DNA of 64,000 bases from Botryosphaeria dothidea (Eukaryota > Ascomycota > Dothideomycetes > Botryosphaeriales > Botryosphaeriaceae): NCBI GenBank assembly GCA_011503125.2, contig WWBZ02000073.1:1302001-1366000 (forward strand), written 5' to 3'. Positions 26,115-37,894 of this stretch are shown one piece after another; positions within the stretch are counted from its first letter, which is position 1, and every line of letters starts with the position of its first letter. The position numbers and the translations under genes were made by a program. The notes below the pieces were generated by a model, which was not told the DNA's origin, made no database searches, and saw only the letters and a program-made list of their open reading frames with translations.

Positions 26115-26758
26115 ATGATTGCGGGAGAAATAGAATGGTTTAGGATGCTATTGTCGCGATAAATGGATGCATTTGTACAGCAGCATATCCCGGTCATGAC
26201 GCCTCGGTTCATTCATGCCATGCAGGCTTTCAATTCTTACTAACACTGGCATGAGCTTCAGCTAATAGACTATACTGAACATTTTCATTCACAGACAAGG
26301 TATCCGCGTTTTCAGCGTTTTTCGATATGTCGGTTCTGTCGCCATAGAACACTCTGATCCGTCACAGATCACACCCGAAATCACCCGAGCTCGACGGGTT
26401 TGGATCTCCGGGAAAATATTCACCCAGTGCGAATCGAAGCAAAGTCAATTAACAAAGTCATTTCATGACACTCAAACTCAAACTTACTGATGAATATGGG
26501 GCTTCCATCTAATCAATGGTGGTAGTCCATCATGTCTTCCTCATCCGAGCGTTTCCATTCAATGGTCACGAAGCAACTTCCGCGACCATAAGCAGGAGAA
26601 GAGCATTGCATACCGGCGATATTCAAGACCATTCTTTCCATTCTCACCACCATTCAAAAGAATTATAGAAAGCATTACACATTCAGCGTTGTACACCAAT
26701 CGTTGTGCAGCGCAATCACAGCAAAAAGACAACGACAACGCATAGGCGACGCCCTTCA
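26115..26758. other. Convergent 3' region SDH4/lipase
   Basis: About 640 AT-rich bases between converging genes, presumably both 3' UTRs. No protein-like frame or RNA gene was recognised. Confidence 0.5.
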
Positions 26759-27965
26759 TCAGTTGCTCTTGTCTATCCCCAAAAGCCCACCAATGGCGCT
26801 CAGAATTCCTGGCGGCTTTCCGTTGCACGCTGTCGCACCTCCATCCAACGGATTGCCGGTCGAAACGCCAAGGTACTCGAGATGAGCGGCGTTGATACCG
26901 ATTCCATTAGCACCCAGACCCGTTCCTCTAACTGAGTTGTTACAGTCCTGTTCATGTTCGTTAAGCCCCGATCCAACAGAATATACAGCCGTTGTAGGAG
27001 GAAGGTAGCTTACTTCAGGTTCCTGTCCCGAACATTGGAACACACCGCTCGGGGTCGCCTCGTCTCTCTGCCAGAACTCAGTCGAATGGTGCCTGTAACC
27101 GTCGCTCGTCGGGATCGTCTGCGGTACACCATCGTTGGCGTGCGTGACACGGAACATCTTGCCCTGCGGCGCTTGCTGATCGACGAAGTCGGCCCAGGCG
27201 GGATTGCCTGTCCGTGGCTCGCCGAATGTGTAAGTGGTCACGTCGACGCCCGAGCCGACGAAGGAGAGGGTGGCTAGCGCCGCGAGGGAGGCGCCGAGTG
27301 AGTGGCCGGTGATGGTGACCTTGTAAGAGGGCTTTTCCGAAAGTTGTGCGCGGACCGCGTCGAGAGATTCCTGGGCTACGCTGTTCCAGGCGCCGAGGAA
27401 ACCTTCATGGGCCTGCAGGAGAAGTCAGCACCGACACTGCATACTCCCACTCTTTCTCAGGTTTCAAGTTGGTTACTGACCTGACAGCCATTGCAAGCAG
27501 CGGTCACGCCGACAGACTGGTACTCAACGAGCTCTTGTGCGAAGTCCGTCCCGAAGTCCGCGAGGTTAGAGGTTCCTCGGAAAGCAAGAACTATCTCCTG
27601 AGTTTCATCGGCTCGAGCCACAAAGCCCTGTGTGTCTGTGTCCTGGTTGTTGATTCGGTGGGTGATGGTTGCTCCGAAGGGAGGATTGGGGCAATCTGAT
27701 GCATATGCTGCCGCGGAAAAGTCGGCGTAACGAACGAATTGCGCAAACAATTCATTAGATACTGTAGGGCTTGTCAGAATCCTGGAGCCACTGAAATATA
27801 GCTGCACTGACCTGTTGGCCCTGGGCTTTGGCGCTTAGCAAGGGGAATCCCGAGACTCAAGCTGGAGCAGGAGAGAAGGAGGACTACGGGGCTCTTCAAT
27901 TCTCATCATTAGTAAAATGAATTCAAGATCCTGATTATACATACTGCGAAAGATCCGTGGAACAT
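26759..27965 (-). CDS. Secreted class 3 lipase
   Basis: Extracellular triacylglycerol or feruloyl-esterase-like lipase (Lipase_3 fold). Exons 27965..27945, 27893..27812, 27761..27481, 27412..27014, 26947..26759; 323 aa. The 21-nt first exon (MFHGSFA) joins SPVVLLLSCSSLSLGIPLAKR to make a signal peptide with a Kex2-type KR. IVLAFRGTSNLADF supplies the oxyanion region. The nucleophile is Ser in TGHSLGASLA (about residue 166), the acid is Asp in HANDGVPQTIP, and the base is His in INAAHLEYLG, so the triad is complete. Cysteines CNGCQ and CSGQEPEDC fit disulfides. The last intron (27013..26948, 66 nt) is in frame without a stop, so retention would add 22 residues. Substrate is not predictable. 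Confidence 0.93.
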
Positions 27966-29559
27966 GTTGGACAACGATCAAGGAGCGAAGCTGGCGGTCA
28001 AGGGATGGCGGAAAGGAGGACACGAATGGAGATATCCAAGCTGAGCGTTCTGCCTTGCCTTGAGGGCTCAGGAGAGACTGCATTCACTGTATAAATATTT
28101 AGGGTAAGAGCCTGGATCAAGAAAAGAATCAAGATCCATTCGCTTTAGGTCAAGTTTCATAAAGTCAAATGAATTGTGTATACGCAGACTTTAATTGCAT
28201 ACGGCAAGGCGACCGTTGCGAACCGTTGCTAAGCCTTCTAAAGTGATACAAGTTCCTGCTGGAGACGGTATAGTACTAAATCCAAAGGTATAAGATAGGT
28301 ATAACATGGATTCGGAGCCGAGGCAACATTACTTGAAAAAGAAAAACTGCCAGGCAAGGACCTACCGAGGGACGATCACTTGATCCAATCCGACTCTACG
28401 GTTCAGATTATGACGTCGGAACGTCTATTTTTACTAAAGCTGGTGTAGCTTGAACCCATGGTTCGGCGGTCGAGCATTTAGCCGCATCGGCAGTTGCAAG
28501 TTCACTTCGGCTCCACCTTGTGATCGTGAGGTTGCAACACTACTGGAAAGAGTAAATTGCGGGGGACGGCAGGAACAAAGCTTGGCCCTCTAAAAGAGTA
28601 GCCAGCTAACTAACCCTATGTTGTAGGTTCCGCTGTTGGTCATCACGGCAGTCAAAAAGGGAGATGCAGTAGCGCGCGTGCTCGTGCTCCTACGAGGCTC
28701 GCAGAAATCCTCTAGTAAACACAGATGCATGTCAATTTCTACTACTAGTAGGTTGTAGTTATTCCAATCCCTCAACTAAAATAACCAGGCATCAGTATTT
28801 GAATGGATTCATCTCTCCATATTGTTGAAGTTGTATGCTGCCTCTCAGAGAGCTTTCGCAGACCAGTCCTTACGCTCCCTCCGAGTACAAAGAGAAAAAT
28901 TTACCTGCACAATTTAGCAACGGCATGATAATAATCGTCTATAGGGAGCTGAGGTGATCGCTAGGATGCATATCCTTGTTTAGAGGAAAGCCACAACCTC
29001 TCACGAGTCTTCTCCACTTTGTTACATGGCTGCGAATTGCTCGCCTTGATTTCCTATCTTCGCGTCGCAGGAGTAAAGTAATTCTGCAAATCACTCAAGA
29101 TTGGATCGAATTTAAAGACCGCACCAATTCAAAGGTAACAATGAAAACAATACATTCCGCACTGAGACAAGCAAGAGAAGACGCATGTAGAGTATCAGAG
29201 TCATGCTTCTTCCATTTGTGCCTAAACGGTTGGTTCAACTCTGAATGACGAATCAGCGTCGCAGTATCGGTGGGCTGACCTACCAGTGAAATGGGTGGAG
29301 ATGATTCGACAGGTGGATGCGCAGGGCGCGATGGGGCAAATTTCTGCCCCGCCGCGGTCGGAGCGGCCAGCCATGTCGTGCCGCGGGATTGACTCACCCC
29401 TCCAAGCTCAGTCGACACTTTTTACTCGAGCAACGCGCCGAGCTCTCTCACACTCCACAACTTCATTGACCCAATTCGGCTCTTTCAGAGCTTTCAGAAT
29501 TCTTCCCTGATCCAATCCCCTCCCACAGGTTTCAAGAGATCCGCACGATTTCGCACAAC
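27966..29559. other. 1.6-kb divergent intergenic region (lipase / LYS1)
   Basis: AT-rich on the left (28100-29250), more GC-rich near LYS1. The plus-strand frame at 28976-29248 has no recognisable domain and is not called. The right end holds the LYS1 promoter with a Gcn4/CpcA-type site (listed separately). Confidence 0.45.
29390..29396. promoter_or_regulatory. Gcn4/CpcA-type site (TGACTCA) upstream of LYS1
   Basis: A perfect TGACTCA lies 164 nt before the LYS1 start codon. This is the consensus for the general amino-acid control bZIP factor (Gcn4 in yeast, CpcA/Cpc1 in filamentous fungi), which activates lysine biosynthesis genes. The match is seen directly; its use is inferred from gene function. 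Confidence 0.6.
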
Positions 29560-30840
<1,281 letters not shown>

Positions 30841-31316
30841 CTATCTAAGCCCACGCCAAAGCTTTGAATTGCGTTTGGAAACCAGGGAAATCGGCGTTGA
30901 GGGGTAAATAAAAGTCGTTATGTTCGGAAACATGATACCAGTCCGTTCATAGACTAGATGATATTTTTGAAGCACACGGCATGGAAAAGCCGATATCTAT
31001 TCATACAGCAAGTGGAGAAGGAGTCGCATGCGTCCGTAACCTACGCCAGTAACCGCATGCTGGTAGGCGCTCGTGCAATATACAACAGTAACCGGAGCAA
31101 ACCAAGTATTTTCTCCACACAACTCGATATCCTGAGCTGTGCAAAGCATTCCCTTTTCTTTTCCCCTGACCAAACTATGACGCGCCGCTAAGAGAAGTCC
31201 ATTCAAGTACTCTCCGGCACACGCGACAACTGGCCCCCCTCCCTTCCCGACAACATCATGTCTGCAGTGAATTGTCGTCCCCAAAATAGCTCTTCTCGCT
31301 CTCGCATCTGGCTTCT
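30841..31316. other. Convergent 3' region LYS1/TIM10
   Basis: Nearly 480 bases between converging stop codons; AT-balanced, no protein-like frame, presumably 3' UTRs. Confidence 0.5.
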
Positions 31317-31735
31317 TTACATGCCGAACATGCCACCGGCGCCGCCTTGCCTGGCAGCGGCCTCGCCCTGCATCTTCTCGCTGACCTTGGTGTGGACGTC
31401 AAAGAACTTGCTGACGCAGCGGTCGAGGCAGACGGATTCGGCCTTATCGAGCTCGGCTTCGCGGTAGGTCGTCGGGATACACTTCTTGGTGCAGCTGGCC
31501 ACGAGACTGCGCGCAAAAGATGTTAGTGGGGAGCTCAATTGAAGCATTCATTAGGCGCGCGATTAACGGCACAACTTCCAACCGACCAATGCGTAAAATG
31601 AACAATAGAGCAATGAGAGACGGGAACTGCGTACCGGTTGAACATGTCGGACACCATCTCAATCTCGGTCTCGGCGGCAGCAATCTTCTGCTCCGAGGAG
31701 GGCTGCGGGCGGCCGCCGAACAGGGAGAAGGACAT
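31317..31735 (-). CDS. TIM10: Mitochondrial intermembrane-space chaperone Tim10
   Basis: Small Tim that, with Tim9, escorts hydrophobic carrier precursors across the intermembrane space to TIM22. Exons 31735..31635 and 31506..31317; 96 aa; phase 2 junction (CG|T). The twin CX3C motif is complete: CTKKC and CLDRC, 15 residues apart. The N-terminal helix [25 protein letters not shown] and [15 protein letters not shown] match Tim10 rather than Tim9. The intron is 128 nt, longer than its neighbours'. It is divergent from MSK1, another mitochondrial gene. Confidence 0.96.
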
Positions 31736-32425
31736 GTTGGCTGGTTTGTGGAGGGAGGCGACGGGAGGGAAGTGTGGTGGGCGGCGCGGTGTTGCGGGCT
31801 GGTTGCTGGATGCGCAGGTTGGAGTAGCAATGGACGGCGGCGGGCTTGCGCTGTGATGTCGTCGTTTGGCCCGGCTGCGCGGAAATTTAGTCGTGGCCGT
31901 CCGGATGCTCAGTCGGGTCGCCGAGCGCTCTTCCTTGGACGGCGACTTAGCATATCAAAGCACTCATATGCGCCTAGATAGACTGGAATAGGCTATTTTA
32001 TCCGACCACCCTTTTCTTGATTCTATATGAGCTACCAGTTGTCTGTGGCAATTCTTTGCGCGTCGAATTCTCCCCCGGCGTTGAGTTGGGGCAGCGGTCA
32101 TGCCTAAATCCCGAAATGGGAGCTTGGACCATGGGAATCGCGCATGATTTTTCTGAGCGCGTTGCTGCGAAACTTCCTCTCTCTACAACGTCTCCCGCCC
32201 TCGTGGAGACGCACGCCAGACAGGTATGTCGCGCAGTTGCCTTTCGCCCTTCACAACCCCACCTGCAAGCTCCATGTGATGAATGGATAAAAAGAACCGT
32301 TGCGAATGACGCTACGGCGGTTGATTTCACAATTTACCTATACCCAACCTGACTCTTTTCTGCTTATCCACCGTTTTCTGTCTCGCAATCTTGCATTGCT
32401 TAGTGCTGACTGGATGACAATTAGG
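31736..32425. promoter_or_regulatory. Divergent promoter region TIM10/MSK1
   Basis: The 690-bp region between two divergent mitochondrial-protein genes. GC-rich near TIM10, then mixed. No motif was recognised with confidence. An ATTAG just before the MSK1 ATG could also be a splice acceptor of a 5' UTR intron. Confidence 0.4.
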
Positions 32426-34321
32426 ATGAGCAGCTCGTGCCGCTTCCTTCGACCGTACCTTCACCGGACGCTCCAGCGCTCCGCGAAGCCACAGCATGCG
32501 CATGCCTACCTCTCGTTCCAGCGTCGCTTCGCCCAGACCACCTCCAAGCCCGCAGACACAACCAACGTGACACACGACTATGAAAAACGTGTCAAGCAGT
32601 TGGAGCAAGGTGGGAACCTGGCGGCATACTACCCTCTGAACTCGCGGAAGGCAGATCGGATGCCTCCGCGAAGCGTTCATGAGCTGTTTGCGGACTTGGA
32701 GAGCGATGAGGTCAGGACGGACCAGACAGTGACGGTTCTTGGTATGTACATCAGTAGTTTTTGTAATGAGAGAAGAGATTGCGCCATGCTGCGTGTACTA
32801 TTGGAGATCATGCTACCGGAATGTGCTTGGGGGTGTTTTTCGGCGTGCATAACGAGAGCTTGGGCTGACGAGTCCAGGAAGGGTGACCTCCCGCCGCTCG
32901 TCTGGCTCCAAGCTTGTATTCATCGACATCTACGATAGAGGCTATACCGTCCAAGGCTTGTGCAATTTTGGTGTTCTGGAAAAGCATGGCGTTCAGAAGG
33001 GCGACTTCAAGCGCTTCTCGAAGCTAGCTCGCAAAGGAGACATCTTTGCTGTGACCGGTCATCCCACCAGAACGACAACCGGAGAAATATCAATCCTCGC
33101 TACCGAAGTGCCCAAGTGTCTGGCGCCTTCCCTGCATCAAATTCCTGAAAAAGTCGAGAGCCCAGAGACGCTGGCCCGCCAGCCGCACGTTGATTTCCTC
33201 GTACACCAGCGTCGCGCTGCTACCCAGCGCATCCGTTCGAGTATCATCAGTTCCATGCGCAAATTCTTTGACAATGATGGATTCCTCGAAGTAAATACGC
33301 CTCTTCTGACGGCGGGCGCTGGAGGAGCATCTGCGCGGCCTTTCGAGACCAGCGCCAACGAGTTCCCCGATGACCTCCTCACTCTGAGAATAGCTCCAGA
33401 ACTTTTCCTCAAACGGCTCGTCATTGGTTCTGGCGAAAGGGTGTATGAGATTGGTACAGTCTTCAGGAATGAGGGTACGTGATCGTACGCACAAAGGCAC
33501 TTAAGTTTCGCGCATTGACCGGTTCACCAGGTATCGACGCCACACACAACCCGGAATTCACAATCTGTGAATTCTACGAGCCGTATGCCAATCTAGACGA
33601 CCTTATCCAACGAACGGAGAACCTTTTCTCTGTCCTCAAATCCACGGTTGAGCAGCTTGCCGAAGAGAACAGCATCGTGCGGGATAATATCAAGCTCCCT
33701 GATACCAGCTTTGAGGCTCCCTTCAAACGCCTTGAATTCATTCCAACTATCGAGAGAGCCATCAATCGCCGGCTTCCCGACCTTAGTGGCCCAACCGCTT
33801 TAGACGATGTTGTAGCTCTATACAAAGAACTGAACACTCCTCTTCCCGAAGACCCCACACTACCCCGTGTTCTCGACGAGCTCGCGGCTCTCTACATCGA
33901 GCCTCTTTGCACCTCGCCGACATTTATCACGCACCATCCGGAGGTTATGTCTCCCCTCGCCAAGAGCTTCAAGGATCCGGCCACGGGCCAAATTTTATCA
34001 AGACGCGTCGAGCTTTTCATCCAAGGCCGCGAGTACGTCAATGCCTACGAAGAGGAAAACTCGCCCTTTGAGCAGCGCCGCAAATTCGAGCAGCAGCTCG
34101 TGCACCGCGATCCGAGCGAGAAAGCATTGATGGATAGAGGAGTGGATGAGAGCTACATTGAGGCACTGGAGTGGGGACTACCGCCAACAGGTGGTTGGGG
34201 ATGCGGAATCGATAGGATGGTCATGCTGTTCTCGGGCACGGGTAGGATCGCGGATGTGCAGCCCTTTGGAACACTGAGGAACGTGGTAGCGCTAGGCAAG
34301 GGAAGAGTGGGGCAGTCTTGA
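32426..34321 (+). CDS. MSK1: Mitochondrial lysyl-tRNA synthetase (class II)
   Basis: Charges mitochondrial tRNA-Lys. Exons 32426..32741, 32878..33474, 33531..34321; 567 aa; phase 1 junctions (G|GA, G|GT). Presequence MSSSCRFLRPYLHRTLQRS; an alternative in-frame ATG lies 12 nt upstream at 32414. The anticodon-binding OB fold covers about 80-200 (VTVLGRVTSRRSSGSKLVFIDIYD). Catalytic core: motif 1 around RIRSSIISSMRKFFDNDGFLEVNTPLL, the LysRS ATP/lysine segment [46 protein letters not shown] containing motif 2, and motif 3 GGWGCGIDRMVMLFS. YVNAYEEENSP is the LysRS ELNDP-like element, degenerate as is common in mitochondrial forms. Length is normal. Confidence 0.96.
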
Positions 34322-34407
34322 CCGTTTGGTCAAGCTGGTCTCGGAGCATTTTATTCAGGCGAGCAGATGGATAAGAGAAGTAGATGAATGATACCACACC
34401 CCTTTCT

Positions 34408-35245
34408 TCACTCCAACCATTCACGAATGGCTCCCTTTACCTCGTCCGCCAACTTCTGCCAGCCCTCATCTAGCCACGGGAAGTAGTTTGAGATCACAAC
34501 GACAGCGATTCCTGCCTCCAGATCAGGCCCAGATCCGCCGACTTAGCGGTGCTCCTCGGGATTCTCTGGCCAAAAAAGGGCCTGTCTCCGAAGGAGGTGC
34601 GCCAGAGCGGCCCATGAAGGCCTCGGGGGAGAGGGCGAGAACGCAGGGAATCTCATCGGGCATGACCTCCATGTGAAGCGGGAAGACGCGGCCGGGACCC
34701 CAGGGCGGCATGTGGGCGTCGAGGGTCGTGGAGGACATGGCGGGCGGGGCGAAGATGTGGGTGGTGCAGTGATCTTGCATGGAGTTGCCAGTGAGGCGCT
34801 CGATCAGGATGGTGGCCCAGTCGTGGCCGACGCCGTATTGCCTGTTGTGATTTGGCGTTAAAGATGGGACGGATTGGTCTAAGGAAAGGGCTCAATACCA
34901 TTTTGTGCCCGGCTGGTAAAGAAGCGGGTCTCTCTCTGGGACCCGCTTCACCGTTCTCCTGAACACCGCCCTCAAGACTTGCATTCATGTAGTCGAACAA
35001 ATTTTTGATCGAAGATGAATATACTAGTGCCGTTCGAGTGCATCACGAGCTGGCGGACCGTAATCTTGTTCTCTCGGGGCTTTAGCACCGGTTTCTCCGG
35101 GGTGTCGTCGAAGCCGATCAGAATCTCTTTGCCGTTCAGCTCTGGGAGATGCTCTGGGATTACTCCATCGTCGTCGGGAGAGATCGTGCGCTGCCCTACA
35201 AGCTGCATGATAGCAACTGAGACAACACGTTTGTAGGTAGACTAA
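34408..35245 (-). pseudogene. Decayed beta-lactamase-family serine hydrolase
   Basis: Pieces of a PF00144-type (beta-lactamase/transpeptidase-like, EstB/LovD-related) enzyme lie in order but in different frames. At 35245..34972: STYKRVVSVAIMQLVGQR, where STYK fits the SxxK nucleophile motif, then ITVRQLVMHSNGTS (family norm ITVRQLLTHTSGT), ending in a stop. At about 34935-34890: DPLLYQPGTKW in another frame. At 34859..34523: QYGVGHDWATILIERLTGNSMQDHCTTHIFAPPAMSSTT, ending at a stop. Finally GIAVVVISNYFPWLDEGWQKLADEV to a stop at 34408. More than 100 residues of the usual middle/C-terminal domain and the whole N-terminus are missing, and the frames do not join with sensible introns. I read it as a relic; a heavily diverged gene with unusual introns is less likely. 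Confidence 0.75.
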
Positions 35246-35563
35246 CTGAGCTGATTATTTATGCATCAGTACGAATGTACACCTGGTATGTGAATGGAAG
35301 TCAACAACGGTGTTTTGAAAGTGCGCAAACTAAGTAAAGATTGCTGTTAACCTACCATAAAGCGTGCATTGACACCAACAATAACATGTGTAGAGACCTG
35401 ATAGTTGATATGTGATACTTTGGGGTATTTAAATTCTGCTGTTCGTAACGGTTTCTCCGCCTTGTCCGTGGTATCATATTCCGAAACCCGTAACGCCATT
35501 CCAAAACTTTGGCCCTATAGCAGCGGCTGTTTACACACAACGCCCCAAAATGCTCCATCTATC
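35246..35563. other. Gap between lactamase relic and F-box gene
   Basis: 318 AT-rich bases with no supported gene. They may include the lost 5' part of the lactamase relic and the 3' UTR of the F-box gene. Confidence 0.4.
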
Positions 35564-37652
35564 TCAAGCGTACCGGACTTTCTTTCCTGAAGGCTTCGGC
35601 GCAGTCGTCCTCCAGGATATCTCAACCCCTTGGTCACGAGCCCATTCGACAGCATCTGGAGAGATGCTCGTGCACCAATCCAGATTCAAGTACTCTAAGC
35701 CTCGACGAGTCTGTTGCTCTTTCCCTTCTACATTGGTTGAGGGGTCGTTCCGCAGTTCCTGGATGAGCATCTTCACTCCCACACCGGTTATCTTGCAGCT
35801 GGGAATGCTGAGGCGTCTGAGGTCGCGGAAGTTCTCTATCGTCGCAGTTAGCCATCTTCCATACATCGTCGAGAGTGTGCATAAGCCATACGAATGATCG
35901 TTTGCGCAAAGGCAGCCTCGTCTCGAAATTCGGCTTGCACAAGTGTCAAGTCTTCTGTCCCATGGAGACGTGGAACTTCCTCGAGGATCTTCATAAGCTC
36001 CCCCGACGAACCCAGAGGACAGCGCTCCAGGGAGAACTTGCGCAATGAGCGATTTTTTAGCTGGTATAAGTTTAAGCCGTTTCCAAGCTGGAGCGAATCC
36101 TCCGCGGCGACGTCGCGATCCGTCTTTTGTAACAGGGTGTGAATAAAATGATGCGAATTGTCTCTCTCCGAGCCTTCGTTAATGTAGCTAAGCTCCTCGA
36201 TGATGGGCAAATCGATCTCGACCATTCTTTGTATGGAGAGCGTACTTCCCCAGCCCCAGCTTGCAGTCAGAGTCAGTTTTTTGATGGATGGGGGAAGACG
36301 GGGCTGCCAGGCGAAGAATGTGTTTGTAAGGTGCAAAACTTCAAGGTGTTGTAGGCCGCTAAAATTAGCATCCACAGCAAGGCCCATATGATACTTCCAG
36401 CCAGTGAGGGTAAGGGACCGGACATTCGGGATACGATCGACGAGTTGGTGCTATTTAGTGTGTGAGTAGCGGCATCTCATTCGGTCGGACAACAGACCAC
36501 TTACAATAGAGAGCACATGAACACCAATCTCCTGGACACTTCCAGCGCCCAAGGAAAGGGTCTGGAGATTTGGTAAATCCACATCCCAAGTAGCGTCTCT
36601 TCGAGCTTCGATATTCTCGAACTCAGCGGTGACCAAGGTGGGCCTCCCCTTAAGAATCTGAGTGACGGCATCGAGAGTGATGGCAGCTGCCTTGCCAAGC
36701 CTGAGAGTCCGAAGGCCGCTAGAGAGGACAACGGGATCTTTGATAGAGGAGCCAGATAGCTCGGACCCTATGAACTCTAGGGCTTGGAGGTTACGGCAGG
36801 CCTTGACGAGTTTCATCACCATCTCGGGATCCTTCATGCGATTGAACTTGACGGTATGAAGCATCAAGCCGTTCGTCTTCTTATCCTTGGACCGATAAAT
36901 GCAGCTGCGCACAAAAGACGGCAGAACGGGTCTGCGGGCGAGGGACAGGTCAATCTCACACCATAGTGATGGCTGATGGGTGAGAAATTCTTTCCAATGC
37001 CTCGAGACACTCAGGCAAGTCCTAGGACAACTCGTCAGCAACGATTTCGATGTCACCAAGCAGGAGAAGAGCTCGTACACTTTCTGCTTGAAGTTCAGAT
37101 GATCCATGACCATGTCCATGATCTCGGCGGGAAGAACAACGATGGGGTCTTGTGACTTGGGTTTGCTCAGCCTCCGGGTCAGTTCATCGCGTTTCGCTTG
37201 TATTAACTACCAGTATCAGCATCGCGCTGCATGGTGGTGGTGGATGCGATACGTACGCGGATCTTGTCGGGATCCTCGGTTGCACAGCGGCGAAGGCCCA
37301 GCTTGTATACCTCAAGGGCCATCTCAGGCTTCTCCTGCAGCTGCAAGACCTGGCCCATGCGGAGGTAGCCGCGGGCATCTTTGGCGGCGTGCTTGGTCAT
37401 CTTTCTGCCTACAGAGAGGGCAGAATTGAGGTCTGCGAGCTTGATTTGGCAAGCCACAGCCATGTCGAGGAACTTGACATCATCTGACTTAGATGCACCG
37501 AACGCCTGATTCTGTTGATCAGCGAGATACCTGGCAGAGTAGAGGCGTCCACTGACCTCCATGAATGCCTTAAGGGCGCGTTCATAGTTCCGCTCACGGT
37601 AGAAAGCCTTGCCGAGCTCAAGCAGCTCAGCAGCGGACTGGGTGTGCGGCAT
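35564..37652 (-). CDS. pof3: TPR/F-box/LRR protein, Pof3/Dia2 type
   Basis: Substrate receptor of an SCF ubiquitin ligase; Pof3 (fission yeast) and Dia2 (budding yeast) guard genome stability at replication. Exons 37652..37557, 37505..37257, 37206..37079, 37021..36505, 36450..35892, 35835..35564; 606 aa, all phases consistent. TPR region about 5-115 (AAELLELGKAFYRERNYERALKAFMEA; GYLRMGQVLQLQEKPEMALEVYKLGLRR). F-box about 135-180 (DPIVVLPAEIMDMVMDHLNFKQKVTCLSVSRHWKEFL). Leucine-rich repeats follow (LPNLQTLSLGAGS, LQHLEVLHLTNT, LEYLNLDWCTSIS). This TPR + F-box + LRR order defines the family. The first intron (51 nt) is in frame and open, so retention gives 623 aa. The last intron has a perfect CTAAC branch site. 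Confidence 0.9.
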
Positions 37653-37894
37653 GGCGGGCCACAGGCGAGGCGAGGGACGCGGGTCAAGCGAGCAGCGCAC
37701 GCGGGTGACGCGGTGAGGATGGGGAGACGCGTCGGTGTTGATCGCGCTGTCATGCAGGTGTGGGGCGAGCGCGTAGGGCTGAGAGTGAAGGCGTCGGTCC
37801 AGCAAACACCGACGCAGGCAAGCTCCAAGCTTTTGCGGCCCTCCTCCCACACCACCGCAGTTCCACCCCCCCGCCCAGCACGCCCTCTGCGACC
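37653..37894. promoter_or_regulatory. Bidirectional promoter pof3/CTNNBL1 homologue
   Basis: 242 bp between divergent ATGs, GC-rich, ending in C-rich tracts (37820-37880) before the CTNNBL1 start. It must serve both genes. No named motif was recognised. Confidence 0.5.
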
